44,639 nt of DNA from a virus. The DNA is taken from positions 1 through 44,639 of the IMG/VR virus record IMGVR_UViG_3300028025_004645, one strand, 5' to 3'. Made by a program: the position numbers and the translations under genes. Under the pieces are notes generated by a model. It searched no databases and was not told the origin of the DNA. It saw only the letters and a list, made by a program, of their open reading frames with translations. Positions within the stretch are counted from its first letter, which is position 1. Each line of letters starts with the position of its first letter. This document shows, piece after piece, positions 1-8,445 of the stretch.

Positions 1-577
1 CTCTTCTTTTCGCTTTTGCAGCATCCTCTTGCATCTGTTTAGCAATAAGAACTTTTTGTTGTTTACCAAGTTCTTTGGTCATTGCTTCAACATCAGTGAA
101 CAATGCACCAAGTTCAGGTGGTGATTGATATATCATTAACTCACGTAATTCAGTACCCATTTGTTCTAATTGTTTTCTCATTAGAACACGTTTCAAAGCA
201 CGTTTAGCTAGACTATCACCGCCGATATAAACCTCTGTAGCACTACGTTTTTCTTCTTCTTCTAATACCGCCAAACATTTAAAGTAATTGTCATAGTATT
301 GACCAAGATAATCACCAATTTCAGCATAGATGTTAGTGGTATCATCACTCTTTTTATTCAATTCAACCACACGGGCTTTTTCATCTTCTAATTGTTTCTT
401 TGCTGCAGTAGATGCTGGCTTGTCTGGTGGATGTGCCTTACTGAACTGGTCGTCCAAATCCTTGAGAACGGCTTTTACATCTCCAGCAGCACCTTTAATA
501 TCTTTATATAATTGACAGCCCTTTTTAACTGCTTGTACAGCACCATTAGCTAAGGCAAAGAGGGTAAACGGATCCAT
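1..577 (-). CDS. Phage protein of unknown function, truncated at the window edge
   Basis: This is the only gene on the minus strand. It starts at the ATG complementary to 575-577 (MDPFTLFALANGAVQAVKKG) and stays open for 192 codons to the left edge, so its C-terminus is missing. The visible part has a small-residue-rich, possibly amphipathic N-terminus, then a Lys/Glu-rich, mostly helical region (EEEEKR, RKQLEQMGTELRELM) that should form coiled coil. There are no catalytic motifs. From memory, proteins beginning like this (DPxT...AVKKG) occur near structural genes in marine T4-like phages; the link is weak and the function unknown. It diverges from the promoter at 596-624. Confidence 0.8.
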   Translation of the reverse strand, partial: MDPFTLFALANGAVQAVKKGCQLYKDIKGAAGDVKAVLKDLDDQFSKAHPPDKPASTAAKKQLEDEKARVVELNKKSDDTTNIYAEIGDYLGQYYDNYFKCLAVLEEEEKRSATEVYIGGDSLAKRALKRVLMRKQLEQMGTELRELMIYQSPPELGALFTDVEAMTKELGKQQKVLIAKQMQEDAAKAKRR

Positions 578-595
578 TTTATACCATTTTTTATA

Positions 596-624
596 TTGAC
601 TTTATAACAAAAAAATGATATAAT
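596..624 (+). promoter_or_regulatory. Sigma70-type promoter, divergent region
   Basis: TTGACT (596-601), a 17-nt spacer and a perfect TATAAT (619-624) lie in the 91-bp gap between the two divergent genes. The expected start is near 631, about 38 nt upstream of the ATG at 669. It probably drives the Sm-like gene and gp43 as an early or middle transcript read by unmodified host RNA polymerase. Confidence 0.8.
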
Positions 625-668
625 GCTTATTCAAACCAAACTATATAATTATTTAGGATAGGATTAAC

Positions 669-980
669 ATGAAAATATATGCAATGAAATTGGTAACCGG
701 AGAAGAACTCATTGGTGAAGTTGAAATGGAGGATTTTAATCAAATGGTAATTAGAAATCCATTAGGTATCGCAATTGTGCGTGGTAAAGATGGTCAACCA
801 AATGTTGGTTTTGCACCATTTCCAATACATGCACAACAAAAATCAGACTCGACTATTGCCTTGAAACGTGAACATATTGTATACTATTATGTTCCAGCAG
901 AAGATTTTATTAAAAACTACGACCAGATTTTTGGTGTAGGTATTATTCTTCCAGGCCAACAACAAATTATTACAGGTTAA
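669..980 (+). CDS. Small Sm/LSm-like phage protein, function unknown
   Basis: This 103-residue protein begins KIYAMKLVTGEELIGEVE and is predicted to be mostly beta strand. The pattern of an opening strand ending in TGEELIGEV, then NPLGIAIV and a later strand, resembles the compact Sm-like fold of small phage proteins; I infer this from the pattern and have no profile match. Its stop codon overlaps the start of the DNA polymerase gene (TAATG at 978-982), so the two are translationally coupled and share the promoter at 596-624. A role near replication is guilt by association only. Confidence 0.75.
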   Translation: MKIYAMKLVTGEELIGEVEMEDFNQMVIRNPLGIAIVRGKDGQPNVGFAPFPIHAQQKSDSTIALKREHIVYYYVPAEDFIKNYDQIFGVGIILPGQQQIITG

Positions 981-3535
981 TGACAACATTTTATACAAAC
1001 GTTCAGTCCATTGGCGGTAAAATTCTTTACCGAGGTGTCAAAGACGGTAAACGAATCAAACTAAAGATTGATTATGAACCACAACTATATCTTCCAGCTC
1101 GTAACGGTAAAGGTACACATAAATCACTTGATGGTTTAGACCTTGTTCCAAAACGATTTGATGGCATACGTGAAGCCAGAGAATACGTCAAACAATATGA
1201 TGGTCTTCCTGGTGCACCAAAAATCTATGGCAACACTAGGTTTGAATATGCATTTATTGCTGAACAACATCCAGACATGGTTGATTGGGAACAAGATAAA
1301 GTAAGTATTGCAATCATCGACATTGAGGTTGGTTCAGAAAATGGTTTCCCTGATCCATACAAAGCAGATGAACCAATCACCGCAATCGCATTAACATTCA
1401 TCAATGGCCACACCTATGTTTTTGGTTGTGGTGATTTTCGTAATGATAATCCAGACAGTGTGACTTATATTAAATGTAAAGATGAGTACACTCTTTGTAG
1501 TAAGTTTATTGAATTGTGGTCTAGAATGTATCCAGATGTTATCACTGGTTGGAACACCAAGTTCTTTGATATACCATATCTTGTCAACCGTTTTCGTAAG
1601 ATTCTTGGTGAAGACAAAGCCAAAATGTTATCACCATGGAATTACATCAGTGAACGCAAAACCAATATCAATGGTCGTTTGTTGATTGCATACAGTTTCG
1701 TTGGTATCGAATCACTTGATTATATTGAACTATACAAATGGTATGCGCCAGGCGGTAAGTCACAAGAATCTTATCGTTTGGATAATATTGCACAAGTGGA
1801 ACTTGGTGAAGGTAAGATTTCATACGATGAATATGAAAACTTACACCAACTTTACAGACTTAATTACCAACTGTTTATTGAATACAACATTAAAGACGTT
1901 GCGTTGATTCTCAAACTGGAAGATAAGTTGAAGTTAATTGAATTGGCTTTAACTCTTGCATATGATACTAAATGTAATTATGAAGATGTGTTTGCACAGA
2001 CACGTATGTGGGATTCACTGACTTATTCTTATTTGTTGGGTAAAGATATTATTGTTCCACCAAAAGAAACACAGGAAAAAGATGCTGCGTTTGAGGGTGC
2101 ATATGTTAAAGAACCACAAATTGGTCTACACAATTGGGTTGCATCATTTGACTTGAACAGTTTGTATCCACACTTGATGATGCAATATAATATTTCACCA
2201 GAAACGTTGATTGAACCAGAAAACTACACAGATGAAATGCGTGGTATTCTTTCACAAGGTGTTACTGTTGATAAACTTTTGAAAAGACAAATTGACATTT
2301 CAAGTTTGGAAGATGCCACAATTACACCAAACGGTCAATTCTTCCGTACAGACATACAAGGTTTCTTACCTAAGATGATGGTTGAGATGTATGATGACCG
2401 TAAAAAATTCAAAAAGATGATGTTGCAAGCACAACAGGAATACGAGAATGAAAAAGACGAATCCAAAAAATACGACATTGAAAAACGAGTTGCCAGATAC
2501 AACAACCTCCAACTCGCAAAGAAAGTATCCCTTAACTCTGCCTACGGTGCTTTGGGAAGTCAGTATTTTAGGTTTTATGACCTACGCATGGCTTTGGGAG
2601 TCACTACGGCAGGCCAACTTTCCATCAGATGGATTGAAGCGAAAATCAACCAATACATGAACAAACTTCTTGGTACAGATGATGATTATGTAATTGCATC
2701 TGATACCGATTCAATTTATCTACGCCTTGGTGATTTAGTGAATAAAGTGTATGGTACTGATGGTGTAGTTAAAATGCCTGCACAAAAAGTTATTGAATTC
2801 ATGGATCGTGTTTGTGAAGATAAATTACAACCACATATTGATAAATCATACCAAGAGTTGGCTGATTATGTTCATGCATATGCACAAAAGATGCAAATGA
2901 AACGAGAGGGTCTTTCAGATAAAGGTGTATGGACTGCCAAGAAGCGTTACATATTAAACGTGTATAATAACGAAGGTGTTCAGTATGCTGAACCTCACAT
3001 GAAAGTGATGGGTTTAGAAATGATTAAATCATCCACACCATCTGCTATTCGTGAGAAGATGAAGGCTGCCATTAAGTTGATGATGACTGGTACTGAACAA
3101 CAAGTACAAGACTTTATTGCCAACTTTAAGAAAGAATTTAAAACATTACCAGCGGAAGAAATATCTTTTCCACGGGGTTTAAATGGGTTAAATACTTATT
3201 CTGATCCAGTAATGTTGTTCAAAAAAGGAACACCCATTCATGTTCGTGGTGCTATTGTATATAACCACCATCTAAAACAAATGGGATTGACCAAGAAATA
3301 CCCTCTCATACAAGAAGGTGAAAAACTTAAATTTACCTATTTGAAAATGCCAAATCATTTTAAGAATGATGTGCTTTCTTTTCCCGGTAGAATACCTAAA
3401 GAGTTTGAGCTTGACAACTATATCGATTATGATGTACAATTCGACAAAGCATTTCTGGAACCAATCAGTGTCATTTTAAAATGCATGAAATGGTCTGCGG
3501 AAAAAACTAACTCTTTAGAGGACTTTTTCGGATGA
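980..3535 (+). CDS. 43: Family B replicative DNA polymerase, T4 gp43-like
   Basis: This 851-residue protein is the phage replicase, with 5'-3' polymerase and 3'-5' proofreading activity. The exonuclease domain shows DIE at D114/E116 (Exo I) and an Exo III-like YNIKDVALI. The polymerase domain shows motif A SFDLNSLYPHL (D391), motif B KKVSLNSAYGALGS (from about K514) and motif C SDTDS (D575, D577), followed by KKRYILNVY. The order and spacing match T4/RB69 gp43, which is about 50 residues longer, so the gene looks complete. It starts on the TAATG of the upstream gene and overlaps the next gene by four bases. It would work with gp41 and gp61 encoded in this window; clamp and clamp-loader genes are not in view. 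Confidence 0.98.
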   Translation: MTTFYTNVQSIGGKILYRGVKDGKRIKLKIDYEPQLYLPARNGKGTHKSLDGLDLVPKRFDGIREAREYVKQYDGLPGAPKIYGNTRFEYAFIAEQHPDMVDWEQDKVSIAIIDIEVGSENGFPDPYKADEPITAIALTFINGHTYVFGCGDFRNDNPDSVTYIKCKDEYTLCSKFIELWSRMYPDVITGWNTKFFDIPYLVNRFRKILGEDKAKMLSPWNYISERKTNINGRLLIAYSFVGIESLDYIELYKWYAPGGKSQESYRLDNIAQVELGEGKISYDEYENLHQLYRLNYQLFIEYNIKDVALILKLEDKLKLIELALTLAYDTKCNYEDVFAQTRMWDSLTYSYLLGKDIIVPPKETQEKDAAFEGAYVKEPQIGLHNWVASFDLNSLYPHLMMQYNISPETLIEPENYTDEMRGILSQGVTVDKLLKRQIDISSLEDATITPNGQFFRTDIQGFLPKMMVEMYDDRKKFKKMMLQAQQEYENEKDESKKYDIEKRVARYNNLQLAKKVSLNSAYGALGSQYFRFYDLRMALGVTTAGQLSIRWIEAKINQYMNKLLGTDDDYVIASDTDSIYLRLGDLVNKVYGTDGVVKMPAQKVIEFMDRVCEDKLQPHIDKSYQELADYVHAYAQKMQMKREGLSDKGVWTAKKRYILNVYNNEGVQYAEPHMKVMGLEMIKSSTPSAIREKMKAAIKLMMTGTEQQVQDFIANFKKEFKTLPAEEISFPRGLNGLNTYSDPVMLFKKGTPIHVRGAIVYNHHLKQMGLTKKYPLIQEGEKLKFTYLKMPNHFKNDVLSFPGRIPKEFELDNYIDYDVQFDKAFLEPISVILKCMKWSAEKTNSLEDFFG

Positions 3536-4581
3536 TATTTTTAACCTTATTGACAGCATTAGGTTTATCTGGTGTTGCTGCATACTATTCAGTTATAGGC
3601 CTAGCGGAAATCTTTCCAGGTTCTTTCTGGCCGGTTATCATTATGGGTTCAACACTTGAGGTATCAAAACTTGTAACTGTATCTTGGCTGTATAGAAACT
3701 GGAAAGAATGTCCTTTCCTTATTAAATCATATCTGTCAATTGCTGTTGTGATTTTGATGTTGATTACTTCCATGGGTATCTTTGGTTTTTTATCAAAAGC
3801 CCATCTGGAACATTCATCAGATAATGCACCACTTGTGGATAAGATTGCATTACTGGATGAGAAGATTAAAACGGAGAAAGAAAATGTCGAAGCCAACCGT
3901 AAGGCAATTAAACAGTATGATGAGGTTGTGGACCAAACTATGGGTCGCTCAACAGATGAAAAAGGTGCGGACAAAGCACAAGCGATACGCCGTGGCCAAC
4001 AGAAAGACCGTAATAGAATACTACAAGAAATTCAACAGTCGCAGGCCGCCATTGCCAAGTACTCCGAGGAACGTGCGCCTCTATCTACAGAGCTTAAAAA
4101 GGTCGAAGCGGATATCGGGCCAATCAAATACATTGCAGCCTTGGCATACGGTTCGGAGGCTTCTACTGATATTATCGACAAAGCGGTAAGACTTGTTATT
4201 CTGTTGATTATTGTGGTTTTTGATCCATTGGCAATTTTATTGGTGATTGCATACAATATGTCAATAAGACAAAAAGAAGATTTTGAAAAACGTGTTCATG
4301 AAACGTATAAGAAGGTGTATAAAGAACCAACACCTCCAACACCTGCATATGTTGATGAAGAACCAAAGAAAGAAGAAACTGTAGAAGTTAGAAAAGACAA
4401 TATGATTGTGATTGATGAAGTTAGTGGTGAATCAATACCACCAATTACATCACCAACACATGAAAAAGTTGAAGTCCATTTGGCACCAGGAATATATGAA
4501 GAACATCATGTGCCTGTTAAAAAATTGGAACCTAAGTATGATTATGATGAACCATATTCGTTTCGTGAAAAAGGAAAATAA
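3532..4581 (+). CDS. Multi-pass membrane protein with a long coiled coil, unknown function
   Basis: This 349-residue protein has hydrophobic segments at about residues 2-22, 28-50 and 62-90, a long charged coiled-coil region (about 95-195, rich in E, K and Q), another membrane segment (LVILLIIVVFDPLAILLVIAYN, about 222-245), and an acidic Pro/Glu-rich cytoplasmic tail. The DPLAILLVIAYN segment recurs in phage and bacterial membrane proteins with this layout, but I cannot name the family with certainty. It overlaps gp43 by four bases (ATGA) and sits directly before uvsX. Such a membrane protein between two replication genes is odd and could anchor replication or remodelling at the host membrane, which is speculation. 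Confidence 0.85.
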   Translation: MIFLTLLTALGLSGVAAYYSVIGLAEIFPGSFWPVIIMGSTLEVSKLVTVSWLYRNWKECPFLIKSYLSIAVVILMLITSMGIFGFLSKAHLEHSSDNAPLVDKIALLDEKIKTEKENVEANRKAIKQYDEVVDQTMGRSTDEKGADKAQAIRRGQQKDRNRILQEIQQSQAAIAKYSEERAPLSTELKKVEADIGPIKYIAALAYGSEASTDIIDKAVRLVILLIIVVFDPLAILLVIAYNMSIRQKEDFEKRVHETYKKVYKEPTPPTPAYVDEEPKKEETVEVRKDNMIVIDEVSGESIPPITSPTHEKVEVHLAPGIYEEHHVPVKKLEPKYDYDEPYSFREKGK

Positions 4582-5649
4582 ATGAGCATTCTCGACAAAA
4601 TTAAAAAGAACAGCAGTATCAAAGATTCTGCCATCTTAGCAAAATCAAAATTCTTTAATGATAAAGATATGATTCCAACCGCAGTGCCAATCATTAATGT
4701 GGCACTTTCTGGTAAGTTGGACGGTGGTCTAACACCAGGTCTTACAATGTGGGCAGGTCCATCCAAGCACTTTAAGACAGCATTCAGTTTGTTGATGGCC
4801 AAATCTTACTTGGACAAATATCCAGAATCAGCACTTCTATTCTATGATTCAGAGTTTGGCACTCCACAGTCTTATTTTGATTCTTTTGGTATTGACACTG
4901 AACGAGTATTACATACTCCACTCACAGACATTGAACAATTAAAGTTTGATGTTATGGCACAGTTGACACAACTAGAGCGTGGTGATAAATTGATTATCGT
5001 CATCGATTCGATTGGTAATTTAGCATCAAAGAAAGAAGTTGAAGATGCTTTAGCTGAGAAGTCGGTTGCTGATATGAGTCGTGCAAAACAAGTTAAGAGT
5101 TTGTTCCGTATGGTAACACCACACTTGTCTTTGAAAGACATTCCAATGATTGTTGTTAACCATACATACAAAGAGATTGGTATGTTCCCGAAAGATATCG
5201 TTGGTGGTGGTACAGGTTCATATTATTCGGCTGACAACATCTTTATCATCGGTCGCCAACAAGAAAAAGATGGCACAGAAGTTACCGGTTACAATTTTAT
5301 TATTAACGTAGAGAAAAGTAGATATGTCAAAGAAAAATCTAAAATACCTGTCAGCGTATCTTTTGACGGTGGTATTAGCACTTGGTCTGGTTTGCTGGAC
5401 CTTGCTTTGGAATCCAAGCATGTGGTTAAACCAAAAAATGGTTGGTACCAACGTGTCGATGCTGACGGTGTGATTGAAGAAAAGAATTACCGTGAGAAGG
5501 ACACCGACACCAAAGACTTTTGGATGCCTATTCTGAAACAAAAATCTTTCCGCGATTTTATTGAGAACAAATACCGTGTGGCTTCTGGAGAAATTATGAC
5601 AAGCAATATTGATGAAACATTCGATGTTGAAACTATGAATGGTGTATAA
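4582..5649 (+). CDS. uvsX: UvsX RecA-like recombinase
   Basis: This 355-residue protein is the phage RecA homologue for strand exchange and recombination-dependent replication. The Walker A region GLTMWAGPSKHFKTAF (GPSKxFKT, K65-T66) is the UvsX version of the P-loop, and KLIIVIDSIGNLASKKEVEDAL is Walker B plus the UvsX-specific continuation. DMSRAKQVKSLFRMVTP is also typical. T4 UvsX is 391 residues, so this one is slightly short but intact. The start is supported by AAGGA about 8 nt upstream. Its partners UvsY and UvsW are not in the window. Confidence 0.97.
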   Translation: MSILDKIKKNSSIKDSAILAKSKFFNDKDMIPTAVPIINVALSGKLDGGLTPGLTMWAGPSKHFKTAFSLLMAKSYLDKYPESALLFYDSEFGTPQSYFDSFGIDTERVLHTPLTDIEQLKFDVMAQLTQLERGDKLIIVIDSIGNLASKKEVEDALAEKSVADMSRAKQVKSLFRMVTPHLSLKDIPMIVVNHTYKEIGMFPKDIVGGGTGSYYSADNIFIIGRQQEKDGTEVTGYNFIINVEKSRYVKEKSKIPVSVSFDGGISTWSGLLDLALESKHVVKPKNGWYQRVDADGVIEEKNYREKDTDTKDFWMPILKQKSFRDFIENKYRVASGEIMTSNIDETFDVETMNGV

Positions 5650-5969
5650 TGATTGAAGGTATAGATTATTGCTACATCTATCCAAAGGATGATAAAACGG
5701 CAGTCAACATTAAATTTTTGGAAGGACCTTATAAAGACACCATTTTCAAATATGGTAAAGTTAAATTTAAGGAAGAAAACGATCAGGTCTATTTACTTTT
5801 TGCTTATGATGTGTTAGAATCATCAGTGAAGAAACCAGCCAAGCTGGAAAAAGATGATGACTTTAAAAACTACATTGGTGACTTATTGGTGGAAATAATG
5901 TCATCTAACATTGAACAGGAAGTAAGTGATGAAACTGGAACAGACTATTTTAAAGAATCTGATATATAA
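5649..5969 (+). CDS. Small acidic protein between uvsX and gp41, unknown function
   Basis: This 106-residue protein begins with a predicted beta-rich half (IEGIDYCYIYPKDDKTAVNIKF, LEGPYKDTIFKYGKVKF) and ends in an acidic helical half. Its start overlaps the stop of uvsX (TAATG), and its last 41 bases overlap the helicase gene. I recall small genes at the same place in marine T4-like genomes, but have no function for them. The position implies a role with recombination or helicase loading, on location alone. Confidence 0.8.
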   Translation: MIEGIDYCYIYPKDDKTAVNIKFLEGPYKDTIFKYGKVKFKEENDQVYLLFAYDVLESSVKKPAKLEKDDDFKNYIGDLLVEIMSSNIEQEVSDETGTDYFKESDI

Positions 5970-7320
5970 TGATGATTATCTACGTAAAGTATTGCCATTT
6001 CTAAAAACAGATTATTTTACAGATAGAACCGACAGGACACTTTTTAATGAAATTACATCATTCACAGAAACTTACAATTCTGCACCAACGGTTGAAGCAC
6101 TTGTATTGGCCATCAAAGAAAAACGAAATCTCACGGATGATGAAGTGGAGAAGTGTGAAACTTATCTACAAGAGATTGAACAAACTAAAGATACAGAATC
6201 CAAGATTCAATGGCTTGTTGACAAAACCGAACATTTCTGCCAAGAGAAAGCCATATACAATGCAGTATTGGAGTCCATTTCTATTCTGGATGGAAAAGAC
6301 AAAACCATCGATAAAGGTTCGATTCCCAAAATACTATCGGATGCCTTGGCGATAACCTTTGACACTTCTGTTGGTCATGATTACCTTGAAAATTCTGATG
6401 AACGATATGAATTCTATCATAAAAAAGAAGAAAGAATTCCATTTGATCTCGACTTCTTCAACAAGATAACCAAAGGTGGTTTACCTAAGAAAACACTGAA
6501 TATTGCTTTGGCAGGAACTGGTGTTGGTAAATCATTGTTCATGTGTCATGTTGCTGCAGGTGCCATGGTACAAGGCAAAAATGTTTTATACATCACCATG
6601 GAAATGGCCGAAGAAAAGATTGCTGAACGTATTGATGCCAATATGTTAAATGTCACTATTGATGACCTTATGAATTTACCGAAAGAAATGTATGATAAGA
6701 AAATTACTAAGCTCCGTGAAAAAACTGTTGGCAAACTTATCATTAAAGAATATCCAACAGCATCTGCAAGCAGCATACATTTTCGCACCTTACTCAACGA
6801 GCTCAATCTTAAAAAGTCTTTTGTGCCTGATATTATTTTTATTGATTATCTTAATATATGTTGTTCAGCCAGAATCAAAGCCGGAGCCAACGTTAACTCT
6901 TACACCTATGTTAAAGCCATTGCTGAAGAATTGCGAGGCCTTGCAGTTGAATTCGGGGTTCCAATTGTATCTGCAACACAAACCACAAGATCCGGTTTTT
7001 CTAGTTCTGACCCAGGACTTGAAGACACCTCTGAATCTTTTGGTTTGCCCGCTACAGCTGACTTGATGTTTGCTCTTATTTCTTCCGAAGAATTAGAAGA
7101 AATGGGACAGATTATGGTGAAACAGTTGAAGAATCGTTATAATGATCCAACATATTTTAAACGATTCACTTTAGGTATCGACAGGTCAAAAATGCGGTTG
7201 TATGATGTTGACCAATCTGGCCAAGATGGTATCACAGATTCAGGACAAGATAAACCTCTGAACACCTTTGGCAACAGAGAAAAACCACAGAAGAAATCAT
7301 TTGATGGATTTAAAGTATGA
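5929..7320 (+). CDS. 41: Replicative DNA helicase, T4 gp41-like (DnaB family)
   Basis: This 463-residue hexameric 5'-3' helicase unwinds the fork ahead of gp43 and works with the gp61 primase. The N-terminus (LKNLIYNDDYLRKVLPFLKTDYF) resembles T4 gp41. The RecA core has Walker A ALAGTGVGKS (from about residue 193), the switch ITMEMAEEKIAERI, Walker B PDIIFIDYLNI and the C-terminal RYNDPTYFKRFTLGIDRSKMRL. I chose the ATG at 5929 rather than the GTG at 5926 because AGGAAG lies about 8 nt upstream. It overlaps the previous gene by 41 nt and the next by four. Confidence 0.97.
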   Translation: MKLEQTILKNLIYNDDYLRKVLPFLKTDYFTDRTDRTLFNEITSFTETYNSAPTVEALVLAIKEKRNLTDDEVEKCETYLQEIEQTKDTESKIQWLVDKTEHFCQEKAIYNAVLESISILDGKDKTIDKGSIPKILSDALAITFDTSVGHDYLENSDERYEFYHKKEERIPFDLDFFNKITKGGLPKKTLNIALAGTGVGKSLFMCHVAAGAMVQGKNVLYITMEMAEEKIAERIDANMLNVTIDDLMNLPKEMYDKKITKLREKTVGKLIIKEYPTASASSIHFRTLLNELNLKKSFVPDIIFIDYLNICCSARIKAGANVNSYTYVKAIAEELRGLAVEFGVPIVSATQTTRSGFSSSDPGLEDTSESFGLPATADLMFALISSEELEEMGQIMVKQLKNRYNDPTYFKRFTLGIDRSKMRLYDVDQSGQDGITDSGQDKPLNTFGNREKPQKKSFDGFKV

Positions 7321-8423
7321 AGTTAGAATTTAATGATGCAGTACATTGTGCCAAAGTGTTTGAAGATTACTTTGGTAACTTTGACCGTATTGATGAGTAT
7401 ATGCGTGACCAGAAATTGAATTCTCTGGCTGAACTACCATCCAATCCTTTGTTTCCAATTGAAGATGAATTGTTCCAAAATTTTACAATGCATCCAAAAG
7501 ATATGAATTTTGAAGTTATTGAGATTGATACTGAAACATGGACCAATCTACTGAACATCACTTCATCACATGTAAATATTCCACCTGTTGGTCGTAATGT
7601 CAAACTGGCTGTACGTGAAACAAACACAGGAAAGTACGTAGGATTCATCCGACTTGGTTCACCTGTAATCAACTGTAAGCCACGTAATGATATGCTTGGC
7701 CAAGTGTTTACACAAAAACCTGAGTGGGGTAAACGATTCAATAACTCTGCAATGATGGGTTTTGTTATTGTGCCTGCACAACCATTTGGTTATAATTACC
7801 TTGGCGGTAAACTTTTGGCTGCAATCTGTACTTCACATGAAGTACGTGAAATTGTGAATAAGAAGTATGGTATGAATTTATGTTTGTTTGAGACTACCAG
7901 TTTGTATGGTTCATCAAAGACAGTATCGCAGTATGATGGTATGAAACCATACATCAGATATAAAGGTTTGACAGATTCTGATTTCTTGCCTATGATGCAC
8001 GGTAAACCTTATTCAGATTTACGTGATTTTGTACAAGATAAGGTTGGACCTTTGGTTGAGGATGATGCTTCTAGTAAGAAACTAAAAATCTCCATGAAGA
8101 TTATATCACTTACTAAAGCAGCACTTAAAGGTACTCCTGAAGGCGGCACATTCCAAGCAACGATTGAGAAGGCTAAAGGGTTGACAGAACAAAAAAGATA
8201 TTACATTAGTGATTATGGTTTCAGTAACATGGTCGACTATGTAAATTGTAAGACGGACGTGCTTATTCCTGGTGAAAACTATGAAAAACATAAGGTGGCA
8301 AACTTGATTGAATGGTGGAGACACAAAGCAGTCAATAGATATGTTACACTCCATAATGAAGGTCGTTTGAGAAATGAACTTGAGGTCTGGACCTCCGGAA
8401 AAGATATTCAAATTATTAGATAA
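7317..8423 (+). CDS. DUF4338/DruA-like protein
   Basis: This 368-residue protein is not a standard T4 gene. Its centre (about residues 100-225) follows the layout of the DUF4338 family, which includes DruA of the Druantia defence system: a strand GKYVGFIRLGSPV, a charged RND, a hydrophobic core MGFVIVPAQPFG, a helix LGGKLLAAICTSHEVREIV, KKYGMNLCLFETTSLYGSSK, and a later RYKGLTDSDFLP. The ET-containing strand followed by G/S and a downstream KGxT is what I rely on. It is an inference from pattern, not a search result. It overlaps gp41 by four bases, so it is co-expressed with replication genes. Confidence 0.6.
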   Translation: MKLEFNDAVHCAKVFEDYFGNFDRIDEYMRDQKLNSLAELPSNPLFPIEDELFQNFTMHPKDMNFEVIEIDTETWTNLLNITSSHVNIPPVGRNVKLAVRETNTGKYVGFIRLGSPVINCKPRNDMLGQVFTQKPEWGKRFNNSAMMGFVIVPAQPFGYNYLGGKLLAAICTSHEVREIVNKKYGMNLCLFETTSLYGSSKTVSQYDGMKPYIRYKGLTDSDFLPMMHGKPYSDLRDFVQDKVGPLVEDDASSKKLKISMKIISLTKAALKGTPEGGTFQATIEKAKGLTEQKRYYISDYGFSNMVDYVNCKTDVLIPGENYEKHKVANLIEWWRHKAVNRYVTLHNEGRLRNELEVWTSGKDIQIIR

Positions 8424-8426
8424 ATA
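8419..8426 (+). promoter_or_regulatory. Candidate late promoter GATAAATA
   Basis: GATAAATA overlaps the stop codon of the upstream gene and lies 19 nt before the ATG at 8446. It differs from the T4 late consensus TATAAATA only in the first base. The same octamer is found before the structural gene at 22801. The spacing leaves a very short leader carrying GAAGG as ribosome binding site. Confidence 0.4.
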
Positions 8427-8445
8427 CTTTCTTTGAAGGTGTTCC

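Noticed and set aside
3782-4189. 135-codon alternative plus frame inside the membrane coiled-coil gene
   Set aside because: No ribosome binding site was noticed and there is no codon bias change in the host gene, unlike the case at 18953-19243.
5218-5685. 155-codon open frame on the minus strand opposite uvsX
   Set aside because: It is the antisense of a well-recognised enzyme with normal codon use, and its product resembles no protein family; long antisense frames are expected here.
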